Notes: generated by a model not told the origin, from the letters alone. Positions 37,224 through 48,300 are shown, counted from the first letter of the stretch. The stretch is 64,000 nt of DNA from Planctomycetota bacterium (GCA_014381825.1 JACNKX010000078.1:115984-179983); one strand, 5' to 3'. Numbers and translations: made by a program.

Positions 37224-39257
37224 ATGCTGACACCGGCGGAAATCCTTGGTCCCGGCGGCCGAATCGCTGCACGACTGGCGAATTATGAGCACCGCGCGGA
37301 GCAAATGGAGATGGCGGATGCGGTCGCGGCAGCGCTCGCGGATGGCCGACATCTAGTCGTTGAAGCGGGAACGGGCGTCGGAAAAAGTTTCGGCTATCTT
37401 GTTCCCGCAATTCTGGCAATGACCGCGGATGAAGAGGCCCAGTCTGAAGGGAACCAGCCAGACAAGGCTAAAGGCGGCAAGAAGCGTCGCATCATCATCT
37501 CGACGCATACGATCAGCTTGCAAGAGCAACTGATGACCAAGGACTTGCCACTGTTGCAAAGCGTCATTCCGCGTGAATGTACGGCCGTCCTTGTCAAAGG
37601 CAGACGCAACTACTTGAGCCGTCGTCGACTCGACACCGCACTTGGCCGAGCCGGTAGCATCTTTCAACAACCAGAAGAATTCGAGCAGCTCCGCACGATC
37701 CAAGAGTGGTCGAAGGAGAGCGGTGACGGATCGTTAAGCGATCTGTCCTTCAAGCCGCTTGGGGCCGTCTGGGACGAGGTCGCAAGTGATAGCGGCAATT
37801 GCATGGGGCGCAAGTGCCCAACGCACAAGCAATGCTTTTACTACGCAGCCCGCCGCCGCGTTCAGAATGCTCAGATCTTGGTGGTGAACCACGCTTTGTT
37901 CTTCAGCGACCTGGCACTTCGTCGCGTCGGCGTTAACATCCTGCCTGATTACGATGCCGTCGTTCTCGACGAAGCCCATACCGTGGAATCCGTCGCCGGA
38001 GATCATCTGGGGTTGAGTGTCACTTCAGGACAAGTCGAATACACGCTGAACAAGCTCTACAACGATCGCACAAACAAAGGATTGCTCGTCCATCACGAGT
38101 TGGCCGACACACAGCGTCGCGTGCTGGAATGCCATCATGCTTCGGACGAGTTCTTCGGGGATATTTTTCAGTGGTCGCAGGAACAGAAAAACTCCAATCA
38201 TCGTGTTCACAGTCCCGAGATCGTCGAGAACAACCTTTCGCCAACTCTCGTCCGCTTGGCACAACAAGTTCGTAGCAATGCCGACGATCTGGACAGTGAA
38301 ACGCAGCGGCACGACCTGATGTCGGCGCACGAGCGATTGATTGGCTTGGCGGGGGAGATAGAAAAATGGCGAACACAGGACGTGCCAGACGCCGTCTATT
38401 GGATTGAGCGAGGATGGACTCGCAGAAGTATCCCGAGGCTCAAGTTATCCGCCGCCCCAGTCGACGTTGGTCCGGCGCTGCGCGAGTCGCTATTCAACAC
38501 GGTTCGCACCGTCGTATTAACTAGCGCAACGCTGTCGGTCGGCAAGCAGCCTTCGTTCGACTTCTTCAAGTCACGTGTTGGGTTGACGCAAACCGATTCG
38601 CTACGACTCGGCAGTCCCTTCAATTATCGCGAGCAAGCAAAGCTAATCTTCGTTCGCGGCTTACCGGATCCGAATCAAGAGCGCGACGATTTCGAACGGC
38701 TTTGTTCGGCAATGATCCAGCGCTACGTTGCTCAAACCGACGGTCATGCATTCGTGCTATTCACAAGTTACGAAATGATCCGCCGGGTCGCGCGAGACAT
38801 CACGCCGTGGCTCGCAAGCAACGACCTTGCGCTCTACAGCCAAGCCGACGGGATGCCTCGTGGGCAGATGATCGAGGCATTCAAAGCAAATCCGCGCGGC
38901 GTGCTATTGGGAACCGACAGTTTCTGGCAAGGTGTTGATGTGCCGGGCGATGCCCTGCGAAACGTGATCATCACCAAGCTTCCGTTCGCTGTTCCGGATC
39001 ATCCGCTGCGCCAAGCAAAACTCGAAGCGATACGTGCTAGCGGCGGTAATCCATTCTTTGATTACCAGCTTCCTGAAGCGATTATCAAGCTCCGCCAGGG
39101 GTTTGGTCGTTTGATCCGCACCAAAAGCGATCGCGGCATCGTTGTTCTACTCGACCCTCGCATTCGATCAAAACCCTACGGGCGTAAGTTCATTGAGTCG
39201 CTTCCGGAGTGCGAGTTCGTGGAGGAGTCGGCGTTCACCGAAAGTGAATTGCCGTAG
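37224..39257 (+). CDS. DinG/XPD-family ATP-dependent helicase
   Basis: ATG 37224 gives 677 residues starting just before the Q-like motif YEHRAEQMEMADAVAAAL. Walker A is EAGTGVGKSFG (residues 48-57), motif II VVLDEAHTVE (DEAH), motif III region VVLTSATLS, motif V-VI GVLLGTDSFWQGVDVPG and RQGFGRLIRTKSDRG. In XPD/DinG enzymes four Cys hold a 4Fe-4S cluster; here three are visible (GNCMGRKCPTHKQCFYYAAR), while the first position reads RRNYLS where Cys is common. It is a predicted 5'-3' helicase for repair of abnormal structures. The missing Cys may reflect a variant cluster site. Confidence 0.92.
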   Translation: MLTPAEILGPGGRIAARLANYEHRAEQMEMADAVAAALADGRHLVVEAGTGVGKSFGYLVPAILAMTADEEAQSEGNQPDKAKGGKKRRIIISTHTISLQEQLMTKDLPLLQSVIPRECTAVLVKGRRNYLSRRRLDTALGRAGSIFQQPEEFEQLRTIQEWSKESGDGSLSDLSFKPLGAVWDEVASDSGNCMGRKCPTHKQCFYYAARRRVQNAQILVVNHALFFSDLALRRVGVNILPDYDAVVLDEAHTVESVAGDHLGLSVTSGQVEYTLNKLYNDRTNKGLLVHHELADTQRRVLECHHASDEFFGDIFQWSQEQKNSNHRVHSPEIVENNLSPTLVRLAQQVRSNADDLDSETQRHDLMSAHERLIGLAGEIEKWRTQDVPDAVYWIERGWTRRSIPRLKLSAAPVDVGPALRESLFNTVRTVVLTSATLSVGKQPSFDFFKSRVGLTQTDSLRLGSPFNYREQAKLIFVRGLPDPNQERDDFERLCSAMIQRYVAQTDGHAFVLFTSYEMIRRVARDITPWLASNDLALYSQADGMPRGQMIEAFKANPRGVLLGTDSFWQGVDVPGDALRNVIITKLPFAVPDHPLRQAKLEAIRASGGNPFFDYQLPEAIIKLRQGFGRLIRTKSDRGIVVLLDPRIRSKPYGRKFIESLPECEFVEESAFTESELP

Positions 39258-39415
39258 TCGACGCAGCTAGCATCACTTCGGAGAATGCTGTTGCAACAGA
39301 TCTGCATTTGGTGGTACTGTCCCTCCGCATGTTGGGTACTTATAGGCGGAGCGTTTGGCTTTGCCGACTTCGATACGACCCACGCTCACCGCAACACGAT
39401 TGGCCGAGGTCAAGG

Positions 39416-42400
39416 ATGACACGCCGCAAATCACTCCACCAACTTCTCTGCATTGCCACGTTCGCATTCGCGTGCGCTGCCGCTTCCACAAAAGTCTCCG
39501 CACAAGAGGCACAGTGGATCTGGTCACCGACACACGACAAAGATGACGTGCCGCAAGTCACTTGCCACTTCCGCAAGACAATTCCCTTACGCGCATCCGA
39601 GCAAGGAACCATCACTATCGTCGCCGACGACGAGTACGAGTTGTTCTTGAACGGTCGCCGCATGGGATCTGGTGGTGGGACTGACGACTTGGTTGAGTAC
39701 GATGTCTCGCGATACCTCTCTCGCGGACGCAACATTATTGGAGTCAAAGTTTCGAACACGCGTGGCGCGACGGCGGGAGTGGCAGTTCGCGTCGCAATCA
39801 AGCAACGCGGTGGTGACTGGGAGGTCTACTCGTCGGACGAAACATGGAAGACGAATCTGTCCGTTCTGCCTCTTTGGAACACGGCGCTTTACAACGATAG
39901 TCGTTGGGCCCAGGCACAAGTGTTCGGCAAACTCGGCGAGACGGCACCGTGGGACATCCGCGAACAGATCGCCGAGAACGAAGGCGATGTCAGCACCGAA
40001 CGCTTCAAGGTCGATAAAGAGTTTGACGTTCAAGAGTTGCTCGACGACGAACAAACAGGATCGTTAATCTCGGTCGCGTTCAACGAGTTCGGACACATCC
40101 TCGCCGGTCGCGCTGATGGTCCCTTGTTGCTGATCTACGACAGTAACGATGATGGCACTCCGGACAAGGTCAAAACTTACTGCGACAAAGTGAAGAATTG
40201 CCAAGGTGTACTCGCCTTGAACGGCGATGTCTTTGTAACCGCAATTGGACCCGACGGCGAAGCGCTCTATCGACTATCCGACAAGGATCGCGACGGGACG
40301 CTGGAAGATGTGAAAACGCTGTTTACGTTCAGCGGGGTCGGCGGCGAACACGGAGCGCATGCCGTCACACTCGGCCCGGACGGAATGATCTATGTCAGCG
40401 TTGGGAATCACGCGAGTACTGATGTCGAGTTCGCGGAGGCGAGTCCATACCGCAACTTCTACGAAGGTGATTTGCTGCCGCGATACGAAGATCCAGGTGG
40501 TCACGCGAACGATGTGAAAGCTCCCGGTGGCGTGGTCATCCGTACAGACCTGGACGGTGAAGAAGTCGAGGTTGTTGCTGGTGGTTTTCGGAATGCTTAC
40601 GACTTGGCATTCAATCGATTGGGAGAAATGTTCGTTCACGACAGCGACATGGAATCCGACGCGGGCACGACATGGTATCGGCCGACGCGGCTGTACCATG
40701 TAACTCCCGGTGCGGAGTTTGGCTGGCGCAGCGGTTGGGCGAAGTGGCCAAAATACTATGTCGACGGCTTGTCGGAGATTCTGGATACCGGTCGTGGATC
40801 GCCAACGGGTGCGACGTTCTACAATCACTTTGCCTTCCCAACGCGATACCAGGATCGACTTTTCTTGGCGGATTGGTCTCGTGGCAGGATTCTTTCTGTC
40901 GAGCTGAAACCGGATGGAGCGAGCTACGCTGCAACCAGTGAAGTCTTCCTCGAAGGCCAACCGCTGAACGTTACCGATATCGAAGTCGGTCCCGACGGGG
41001 CGTTGTATTTCGTGACCGGCGGTCGGGGCAGCGGCGGCGGTGTGTATCGAGTCGCTTGGAAGGGAACCATTCCCGAAGCAGTTAGCGATCTTGGTGAAGG
41101 AATTAGCGCAGCGATTCGACAGCCACAACTGCACAGCGCTTGGGCACGACAGAAAATCGCAGGCGTCAAGAATTCGCTGGGAGAAACCTGGGACAAACAA
41201 ATCTTGGGAGTTGCCCGTAGCAAATCGAACCCATGGTACTACCGAACGCGAGCCCTCGACTTGATGCATCTGTTTGGTCCGCCGCCGTCGAACGAGCTGT
41301 TGCTGCGGCTTTCAGCAGACGGTAACGAAGTCGTTCGAGCAAAAGCGGCTGAGATGATGGGATTGCATGGCAACGCGGAAACCGGAACACAATTGCTTGA
41401 ATTGCTTGCCGACAGCGATCGTACTGTTCGACGAAAAGTGTGTCAGGCATTGGTACGAATCGGGCAGCCGGTACTTTTTGAAGACATCGAGAAAATGCTT
41501 ACTTCCGACGATCGCGCGGAAGCTTGGTCTGCACGTCGCTTGCTGGAACGAATCCCGGTCGAAGAGTGGCGTGACACGATCCTTACAACCGACGACAATC
41601 GGCTGTTCATCCAAGGCGCGATCGCGTTGTTGATTGTCGACTCGAATGAGAAGAACGCGACTGACGTCGTGAAGCGATTCCAAACGCTCAGCAAGGGTTT
41701 CGTTTCTGATGGTGAATTCACGGACATGTTGCGAGTCGTCCAAATTGCTTTGCATCGTGGCGAACTAGCGCCGGACTCGATGCCTGAACTCGCGAGTACG
41801 CTCGAAAACGAGTTCCCGTCTGGCGACAGTACGATCAATCGCGAACTCGTTCGATTGCTCGTTTACCTTCAGGCCTCCGCACCGATGGATCGATATTTGG
41901 CGTTTCTGAAGTCTGAAGCAGCAGCTGTGGATCGGCTGCATTTGGCGATGCACTTACGTTTTCTTGAAGAAGGATGGGAACCTGGCCAGCGCCTTGAGTT
42001 GCTTGAGTTCCTGCAAAAGGCCGCGAAAGAAGAGGGTGGCGGTCGAAGTTACAAGGAATACATCGCTAACATCCAGACAGATATCGCGAAATCGATGTCG
42101 CCAGAAGATGGTCGCGCAGTTTTGGCTCGCGGCGCTGAGTGGCCGGGAGCAGCGCTCGGTGCGTTGTACGGCTTGCCTCCGGAACTCGACGAACGAACCA
42201 TCAAAGAACTCACCCAAATCGATCAGCGTGTTAGCAAGGAAAAGGGCGAAGCGGTGAAGTCGCTCCGAGTTGGTATCGTCGCAGTTCTCGCTCGAAGCGG
42301 CACGGAACAGGCGATGCAGTACCTGCGATCGGTTTGGGACACCGATCCCGAACACCGTCAAACGGTGGCGATGGGATTGGCACAGTCGCCTGACGGTGAC

Positions 42401-43219
42401 AACTGGGACTATCTGATTAACAGTCTACCGATCGTCGAAGGCCAAGCGGCTCGCGAAGTGATCGTCAAATTACAACAAGTTGGCTTCCGCCCGGAAGATC
42501 CCGAGTACGTCCGCCAAGTTGTACTGCGAGGATTGGAATTGCAAGACAATGGGGCTGAGGATGTCGCAGCATTGCTGCAACATTGGACCGGCGTCCAAGT
42601 CGCGACCTCTGATTCTTCGTGGCAGGAGAGTATGAAAGCGTGGCAGGACTGGTTCGCCGAACAGTATCCCGATCGACCGCGAGCCGAGTTGCCAACGCCA
42701 GACGAGAACAGCAAGTGGAAGTTCGAAGAATTGGTTGAACATCTGACGAGCGACTTGGGGTCACAAGGCTCAGTCGCAAAAGGAGAGTTGGTCTTCACCA
42801 AGGCTCAGTGCGCAAAGTGCCATAAGTTTGGCGACCATGGCGAGGCGCTTGGACCCGATCTCACAACGATCAGCAAACGCTTCATGAAGAAGGAAGTCTT
42901 GCAATCGATTCTCTTCCCATCGCACGTGATTCCCAGCCAGTATGCCGCCAAGACGGTCATCACGACGAAGGGGCGCTCGTACACAGGAATCGTCGGCGCG
43001 GGAGCATCCGGTGCGAAGATCATTCTTCAAGCGAACGGCGAGAAGGCAACGGTCCAAGCAGACGAAGTCGACGAGATCGTGTCCAGCCCCAAATCGGCGA
43101 TGCCCGATGCGTTGTTGAATCAGTTGACACTCGAACAGATCTCTGACTTATTCGCCTACCTTGGAGTGATTCCCTCACAGAGCATTGCCCGTGGGCGCGC
43201 CGAGGACACGCAAAACTAA
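39416..43219 (+). CDS. PVC-type membrane-bound dehydrogenase with beta-propeller, HEAT repeats and heme c domain
   Basis: ATG 39416 (GAGGTCAAGG upstream; a longer in-frame start at 39308 lacks a signal) gives 1267 residues with a signal peptide. In order: a galactose-binding-like beta domain with TIVADDEYELFLNGRRMGSG (about 60-190), a Glu/sorbosone dehydrogenase-like beta-propeller (VGNHASTDVEF, GGFRNAYDLAFNRLGEMFVHDSDME, GPDGALYFVTGGRGSGGGVYR), a long HEAT/ARM-like helical region (about 570-1090), and a C-terminal heme-binding domain with CAKCHKFG (CxxCH) plus QSILFPSHVIPSQY. The C-terminal part matches the heme domain family first described in Pirellula and Verrucomicrobium. It probably oxidises a sugar-like substrate in the periplasm. 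Confidence 0.9.
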   Translation: MTRRKSLHQLLCIATFAFACAAASTKVSAQEAQWIWSPTHDKDDVPQVTCHFRKTIPLRASEQGTITIVADDEYELFLNGRRMGSGGGTDDLVEYDVSRYLSRGRNIIGVKVSNTRGATAGVAVRVAIKQRGGDWEVYSSDETWKTNLSVLPLWNTALYNDSRWAQAQVFGKLGETAPWDIREQIAENEGDVSTERFKVDKEFDVQELLDDEQTGSLISVAFNEFGHILAGRADGPLLLIYDSNDDGTPDKVKTYCDKVKNCQGVLALNGDVFVTAIGPDGEALYRLSDKDRDGTLEDVKTLFTFSGVGGEHGAHAVTLGPDGMIYVSVGNHASTDVEFAEASPYRNFYEGDLLPRYEDPGGHANDVKAPGGVVIRTDLDGEEVEVVAGGFRNAYDLAFNRLGEMFVHDSDMESDAGTTWYRPTRLYHVTPGAEFGWRSGWAKWPKYYVDGLSEILDTGRGSPTGATFYNHFAFPTRYQDRLFLADWSRGRILSVELKPDGASYAATSEVFLEGQPLNVTDIEVGPDGALYFVTGGRGSGGGVYRVAWKGTIPEAVSDLGEGISAAIRQPQLHSAWARQKIAGVKNSLGETWDKQILGVARSKSNPWYYRTRALDLMHLFGPPPSNELLLRLSADGNEVVRAKAAEMMGLHGNAETGTQLLELLADSDRTVRRKVCQALVRIGQPVLFEDIEKMLTSDDRAEAWSARRLLERIPVEEWRDTILTTDDNRLFIQGAIALLIVDSNEKNATDVVKRFQTLSKGFVSDGEFTDMLRVVQIALHRGELAPDSMPELASTLENEFPSGDSTINRELVRLLVYLQASAPMDRYLAFLKSEAAAVDRLHLAMHLRFLEEGWEPGQRLELLEFLQKAAKEEGGGRSYKEYIANIQTDIAKSMSPEDGRAVLARGAEWPGAALGALYGLPPELDERTIKELTQIDQRVSKEKGEAVKSLRVGIVAVLARSGTEQAMQYLRSVWDTDPEHRQTVAMGLAQSPDGDNWDYLINSLPIVEGQAAREVIVKLQQVGFRPEDPEYVRQVVLRGLELQDNGAEDVAALLQHWTGVQVATSDSSWQESMKAWQDWFAEQYPDRPRAELPTPDENSKWKFEELVEHLTSDLGSQGSVAKGELVFTKAQCAKCHKFGDHGEALGPDLTTISKRFMKKEVLQSILFPSHVIPSQYAAKTVITTKGRSYTGIVGAGASGAKIILQANGEKATVQADEVDEIVSSPKSAMPDALLNQLTLEQISDLFAYLGVIPSQSIARGRAEDTQN

Positions 43220-43546
43220 CCTGCGTGGGGAGATCTCGTTTCGCTTCTTCTGCGAACTTGAACGGACACTTTGCGGAACTCGGGAACACGACAGTATGAG
43301 TTCATGATCGATTCGTGGCTGGTCCTTATGCGAGCACCACTTTTGTCCAAGTTCTCCTTCTCCGAGAGCTTGAACCACCGCGTAAGCTAAGGACTTCTTG
43401 CGTGCAGCGGGCATCGCATAGATGGAATTCAGTACGTCCGCCATCGCACTTCGATCATACCCACCAAGAACATCAACGAGCTTTCGGTCTTGCGTTACCA
43501 CCGAACTTGGTTGGTCGATTCCGACCAGTTTTTTCCAGATAGACAT
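43175..43546 (-). CDS. Hypothetical protein of unknown family
   Basis: The 123-residue reading frame starts MSIWKKLVGIDQPSSVVTQD and contains VLGGYDRSAMADVLNSIYAMP. Nothing in it was recognised. The last 45 bases overlap the 3' end of the PVC dehydrogenase gene on the other strand, and the final 30 or so residues are low-quality-looking and Arg/Ser-rich, so the true end may differ. It sits in a row of three small minus-strand genes of unknown function that begins at 44287. Confidence 0.55.
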   Translation of the reverse strand: MSIWKKLVGIDQPSSVVTQDRKLVDVLGGYDRSAMADVLNSIYAMPAARKKSLAYAVVQALGEGELGQKWCSHKDQPRIDHELILSCSRVPQSVRSSSQKKRNEISPRRLVLRVLGAPTGNAL

Positions 43547-43582
43547 TTCGTACCGTGTTTCAGAAAAGAGGCATCCCGTTTA

Positions 43583-43867
43583 CTAGTCGAGAACGACCTC
43601 AATCGTTCCATGAATCGCATGGCGCGAGAGCGCGGCGATGAATGCTTCAGCTCCCGCACGCAGAACGGGAATCTCGTACGTGTTCACGAGATTGGCGATG
43701 CGTTCGGTTCCGAGTTCCGATTTGACTGACACATATCCGACCTTGCTGCTGGATGAAAGCGGAGTCTTCACCATCGCTTCGATGGCTGCGGTGCGTCCTT
43801 CAACGATAATTGAGTTGGCGTCAGAGAGCGCGGCATCTTTGTTGTATGGCTCCGGATAGTCTGGCAT
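43583..43867 (-). CDS. Hypothetical small protein
   Basis: The ATG at 43867 (MPDYPEPYNKDAALSDANSI) is chosen because AAGGGC lies upstream; a longer frame to 43966 has no good ribosome site. The 94-residue product reads IIVEGRTAAIEAMVKTPLSSSSKVGYVSVKSELGTERIANLVNTYEIPVLRAGAEAFIAALSRHAIHGTIEV. It is cytosolic-looking, mixed alpha/beta and unrecognised. It is the middle gene of three small minus-strand genes. Confidence 0.6.
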   Translation of the reverse strand: MPDYPEPYNKDAALSDANSIIVEGRTAAIEAMVKTPLSSSSKVGYVSVKSELGTERIANLVNTYEIPVLRAGAEAFIAALSRHAIHGTIEVVLD

Positions 43868-43975
43868 TGTGAGGCCCTTTTGAGCGGAGAGCGTGTTAAT
43901 GTCGCTCGGAAGCGTGATGATCGAAGTGATACGCACTTGTTGTTTCCTGCGTAAGTGACTCGACATTCGTTAGGG

Positions 43976-44287
43976 CTAACCAAGAAACCACCACGACTCG
44001 TCTGTGAGTTGCTGATTGACGTCGCAAATGTGGATACGCTCTGACGGATGGCAATCCCACGCCTTGACGATAGCCTTGAGGCCACCTGAACTATCGTTGT
44101 AGATTTCGTCGCCCTTACTTACCGCGCTTGGTATCTCGGTAAGTTGCAAACCCTTCGTTGCACAAAAGGACTCAACTCGCTGGATTGCTTGCGCCAATGA
44201 ATCAACATGATCGAAAAACTCGGGGACTTGGATGATGGTCTTGTCCCGTGGTCCGTTGTTTCGACACACGATCGCGTATCTTCCCAT
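43976..44287 (-). CDS. Hypothetical small protein
   Basis: The 103-residue protein begins MGRYAIVCRNNGPRDKTIIQ and ends SWWFLG. It contains two Cys and conserved-looking aromatic residues, with no membrane segment or signal. No family was recognised. It is the first of three small minus-strand genes (43175-44287), which probably form one transcript. Confidence 0.6.
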   Translation of the reverse strand: MGRYAIVCRNNGPRDKTIIQVPEFFDHVDSLAQAIQRVESFCATKGLQLTEIPSAVSKGDEIYNDSSGGLKAIVKAWDCHPSERIHICDVNQQLTDESWWFLG

Positions 44288-44708
44288 TGTTGATGCTCCA
44301 ATTCGTGAGAGAATTGCCCACCTAAAAAACGTAGAGCTGTGCCGCCAAGGCTAGGTCATGGTTCTTATCACTGATTCGACCGTTGTTCCCATCTTTCAGT
44401 CTCTTCACCTTCATCTCTTTCCGATTCGCTCACTCGTTTCGTTCCAACGTTAGAATAGGTTACGTACACTACGATCGATGCACCCAGCACGTGTTCCTTC
44501 ACGCGAGAAAAGTCGCTATTAGTAAAACGCAAGACTGTGACGGGCCTGCCACAAATCGTCGTAGTGCGATTGCCTCACCCAGCGGCCCCAACATCGCCCC
44601 TCCCAGCACTGCTCCTCCGACCAGACGGAATATTCCGGGACTTCTTGAGCTTGAAACGATGTCCATTCGGGCAGGATACGGCGGTCATTCGCGCCCGCGA
44701 TGTGGTTG
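44288..44708. other. 421-base intergenic stretch without a recognised gene
   Basis: Short frames on both strands (for example 44383-44790 plus and 44519-44800 minus) have composition unlike proteins here and overlap the start region of neighbours. No RNA gene or clear hairpin was seen. It should contain the promoter of the small-gene cluster. Confidence 0.4.
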
Positions 44709-45323
44709 CTACCGCCTAATACTCGCCGCAAACTTCGCGCGGACTGAGAGTGTCGTGGCGCGGCGGCTACTTCCGTCATCGATCGCATGAGTGATATCAA
44801 TCTCGCCGCTCATGGCATGATCCGACATGCGAAAGTCATCGATCTTCGCCCCGCCTCCGAAGTGATCAATCCGCTCGCCGAAGAGCCAAAACGTCCAATC
44901 TTGCACCCCTCCCGCAGCATCGACGTTGACGAGAAATCCAGAAATGTCCCCACGTAGAAACGGTCCTTCATCGGAAGAGCTACGTGGTCGCGGTACCTTG
45001 ACGCTACCCAGCTTGGCCCAGTCCTCATTCAGCCATTCCTGGTCTATCCGATTTGTCGCGAAGACAATAGACACCCCTTGCTCTCCGTTACGTTTGGCAT
45101 AAACACTAAACAGATCTCGGCTGCTTCCCTCCATCGCAATCTTCCCAACCACTTGCAAGTCTGGACTAGGAGGCGCGCCTTTGATATTTCGAAGCGACGT
45201 CTTCGAGCCAGTGGCCGACGATTCTTTCGGCTTGGACGGCCTCTTGTCTCGGAAGTCATTTGAGTCCAAACAACCGACAAACATTGCAGCAAGGCAGGCG
45301 ATAAATAAGTTCCGTGATTTCAT
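44709..45323 (-). CDS. Hypothetical lipoprotein
   Basis: The 204-residue protein has a lipoprotein signal (MKSRNLFIACLAAMFVGC) with the lipid-bearing Cys at residue 18, then a Lys/Ser-rich linker and a globular region (VVGKIAMEGSSRDLFSVYAKRNGEQGVSIVFATNRID, GDISGFLVNVDAAGGVQDWTFWLFGERIDHFGGG). No family was recognised. It precedes by 48 bases the end of the upstream WD40 gene in the transcription direction, so it could be co-transcribed with neighbours on the minus strand. Confidence 0.7.
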   Translation of the reverse strand: MKSRNLFIACLAAMFVGCLDSNDFRDKRPSKPKESSATGSKTSLRNIKGAPPSPDLQVVGKIAMEGSSRDLFSVYAKRNGEQGVSIVFATNRIDQEWLNEDWAKLGSVKVPRPRSSSDEGPFLRGDISGFLVNVDAAGGVQDWTFWLFGERIDHFGGGAKIDDFRMSDHAMSGEIDITHAIDDGSSRRATTLSVRAKFAASIRR

Positions 45324-45371
45324 TGCTTGACCGTTGACGAACGGATTGAAGCGCGTCGAATGACTCTCTTG

Positions 45372-48300
45372 TCATTCCGGTGTGGGAGCATCGAGAGCAA
45401 GAAACGCCAGCCCTCCTGATTTCGGAGCCACGACGAGCGTTGCGCCGTCACGCGTGACTTGCAGGTCGTTGATCTCCGGATACGTCGTGATCTCGCGTTG
45501 GACCTCCCATGTGCCGACTTTGCGGAAAGTGATTCCCGGCTTGCGAGAAATGTCCCCGGACGTGATCAACTGCGAGCCATCGACAGTGAACGTGCCGGAT
45601 GTCTCCTCGTCCATTGCCAGAACGATTGCGCCGGTCTCGAGATTCAAGACCGTCAGGCCACCGATGCCGCTCAACACACTCAGCGGGTGCCCGGGGCACC
45701 AGGACGCCTTGCTGACTCCTAACGGGTGATCCAGTTGCACACGACGGTGCTCCGCAAGCGTTTCCGGGTCGAGCACTCGAAGCAAACGACGATCGTCGAT
45801 CGCGAGCACTGCCACTCGATCTAAACTCGCCAGAATGAACTGGATCGAGTGCTCACCTTCCTTGTTCGAGACCTGGAATCTGCCGGTCCGGGCGTGGTGT
45901 CGATCAACACGGCCGTTGTCTCGTCCAACGAACACGTAATCGCCATCGAATGCGGCACCTGCCAGCCGCCCGTTCGAGATGTTCTCGTCTTCGTTCTCAA
46001 GGCGGCCAATGATCTTGATCTTGTTCGCTCTCAGATCAATCAGATTCGTGTCAAACAGGCCAGTCCTGAAGTCGTCGGACCATGCCGTCGGCAGGCTGAT
46101 ATCATCGGACTTCACCTTTCTGGTGTGGATGTCAATCAGAAATGCTGAAATGCCCTGTCTCGGTCTGGCGATGACTTCGTTGTCTTCCTTGCCCTGAAGG
46201 AGTTGTACGATTTCGCCAACGCCGCCGTCGGTCATCGTTTCGAACCTGGCAACTTGATCGGTGTCACTGGCGTTGCGGACGTCCCAGCGCTGCACAGCGC
46301 CAGAGGCATCAACGGAAACGAGTTGGGTGGTCGATAGAGCTCTCACGTGCAGAACCGGCGAGTCGGCCTTGAACGCCGCCTCAACGTCATACGTCGCGCG
46401 GTTCCAGTAGTGAATTGCACCAGACAGGTCGCCGCTCACGAAGTGATCTGCATCGACCACGTCAAGGCTCGTGATCGTCGCCCCGTGCCCGACGAATTCG
46501 ATCAGTGCTGGCAGCTCGTCCGCCGCCGGCTGAGCAGCGCCCCGATCGGCCAGTTCGATCTGGAAGATTCGCTGGCCAACAGCCAGCAGGACCGATCGCG
46601 TGCCGGGAATCAGGACTGTCGGTGCCGTGGCGAGCCTGGGTGCCAGGGCATGGAGAGTGGCGAGGTCGAGGTTGGCGACACTCGCCGCTGAAGGTCTGCC
46701 GTACCGGGCCGCCTGGGTGGCGAGAGCCGGCGTGACTCCGGTCGAATTCCACTCGGGAGCCGTCCGGTGGATGCCATCGACAACGTATTCGTCGTCGGAA
46801 ATGAAGAACGGCGTGTGGCGGACCGCCCCGTCTTCCGGCTCGCGCCAATCGGTAGCCTCGCTGACCTTTTCCCCGGTCGATGCGTTGAAGACGGTCGTAC
46901 CGAGATCAGCCATCGTGACGGCGACCCACTCGCCGGACGGAGAGACGGCAAGGCTCCGCGGATGATGCGCAGCGTTCGCGCTCGAGACCATCTCGGCAAC
47001 GGCAGCAGGGTCGGTGCCAGCCTGCACGAAAACGCGACTGGGCGGCGGTATCTCGTAGCGGACTGCGTTCGCCCGCGGGATTCCCGCCTTGTCCGGATGC
47101 CAACGGCGCACCACGACACCACCCTTGCCAATACCTCCGACCGAGAACAGGATCTCACCCGTTGAAGACATCGCGAGGTGACCATACGAACGCATTTCCG
47201 TAGCGGGCAATCGGTCGATCATGAGCCCGGATTCGAGATCCCAGGTCCGCACCGTACGATCCGCACCGATGGTCATCAGCTTCGTACCGTTGTCGATGGG
47301 CAGTACGGAATGCACGACTCCGAGATGCCCGATGTAGTCCATGACCTGGCCGTCCGGTATCACCTGTTCGGCGACCGGCGCGTCGCCGACCTCCGCCCCA
47401 GGTTTTTGGCCCTCAGCGGCAGGCGGAGCGTCTGCAACGCGTTCGAGATCAAACCGAATCGTCTTGAAACCTGAGTGGCCCGGGATTCTGACCACGGCCT
47501 CGCTAAGGGACGTAACCACCTGACCATTGTCGTACCTGGTCCTCGTTCGGTAGGTGAGTCTCCCTTTCAGTAGGACGTCTAACGGGATGTCTGCCGGCTT
47601 GTCTCCATTCTTCGGATACACGTTTTCTGTCAACGGCAGGAATTCGGGGTGACCGGATGCTTCAATGACAAACGCTCCGTGCTGCGGGTCAACACGCAGA
47701 ACAAGACGGACATTTTCGGCAAAGCCGGCCAGCTCCGGTGGGCTGCTGATTTGAATCTCCGGCGGCAGTAATGTGAACGGGACCGCAAGCGCCAGACGGG
47801 ACACGTCTTCAGTGCTTCCTGTCCAAGTCTTGCCCGCAAAGTCGATCGTCCACAAGTCCTGATCGTATGCCACTTGCAAAACCGGGGCGCGAGAAGCGAC
47901 TCGCACTTCCGGCAACGTCTGCTCGGCTTGTTCTTTATCGACGGACGCCGGAACTGCGAAAACGGCTAACCAGTTCAGATAGTAGCGTCCCAGGAGCATG
48001 TCCTTCAGCTTCTGAAGCCGTTTCGCTTTCCGTTCCGCCTCGGCTATCACGAGTTCGGCCTCGACTCTTGCTTCGGCTTTTTCTCGATCCGCCTCGGCGG
48101 TGGCCGCGATGGCTTCTTCTGCGGCTTCCGCTTCCTTCCGCGATTGCTCCAGATGATCCCACAACTTCCACACACCGCCGCCGATGATCGAAGCGGCAGT
48201 CAGCGTCCCGAACAGCACACACACCGGGATCACCCAGGCAGGTTTTCCGGTCGGATGGCGAGTCGGCTTTTGGGGCAACGGTCTCGCGGGAAGTGGAGCC

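Noticed and set aside
44383..44800. Overlapping ORFs on both strands in the 44.3-44.8 kb gap
   Set aside because: Composition is unlike the surrounding proteins, no ribosome sites or families were seen, and they overlap the lipoprotein gene.
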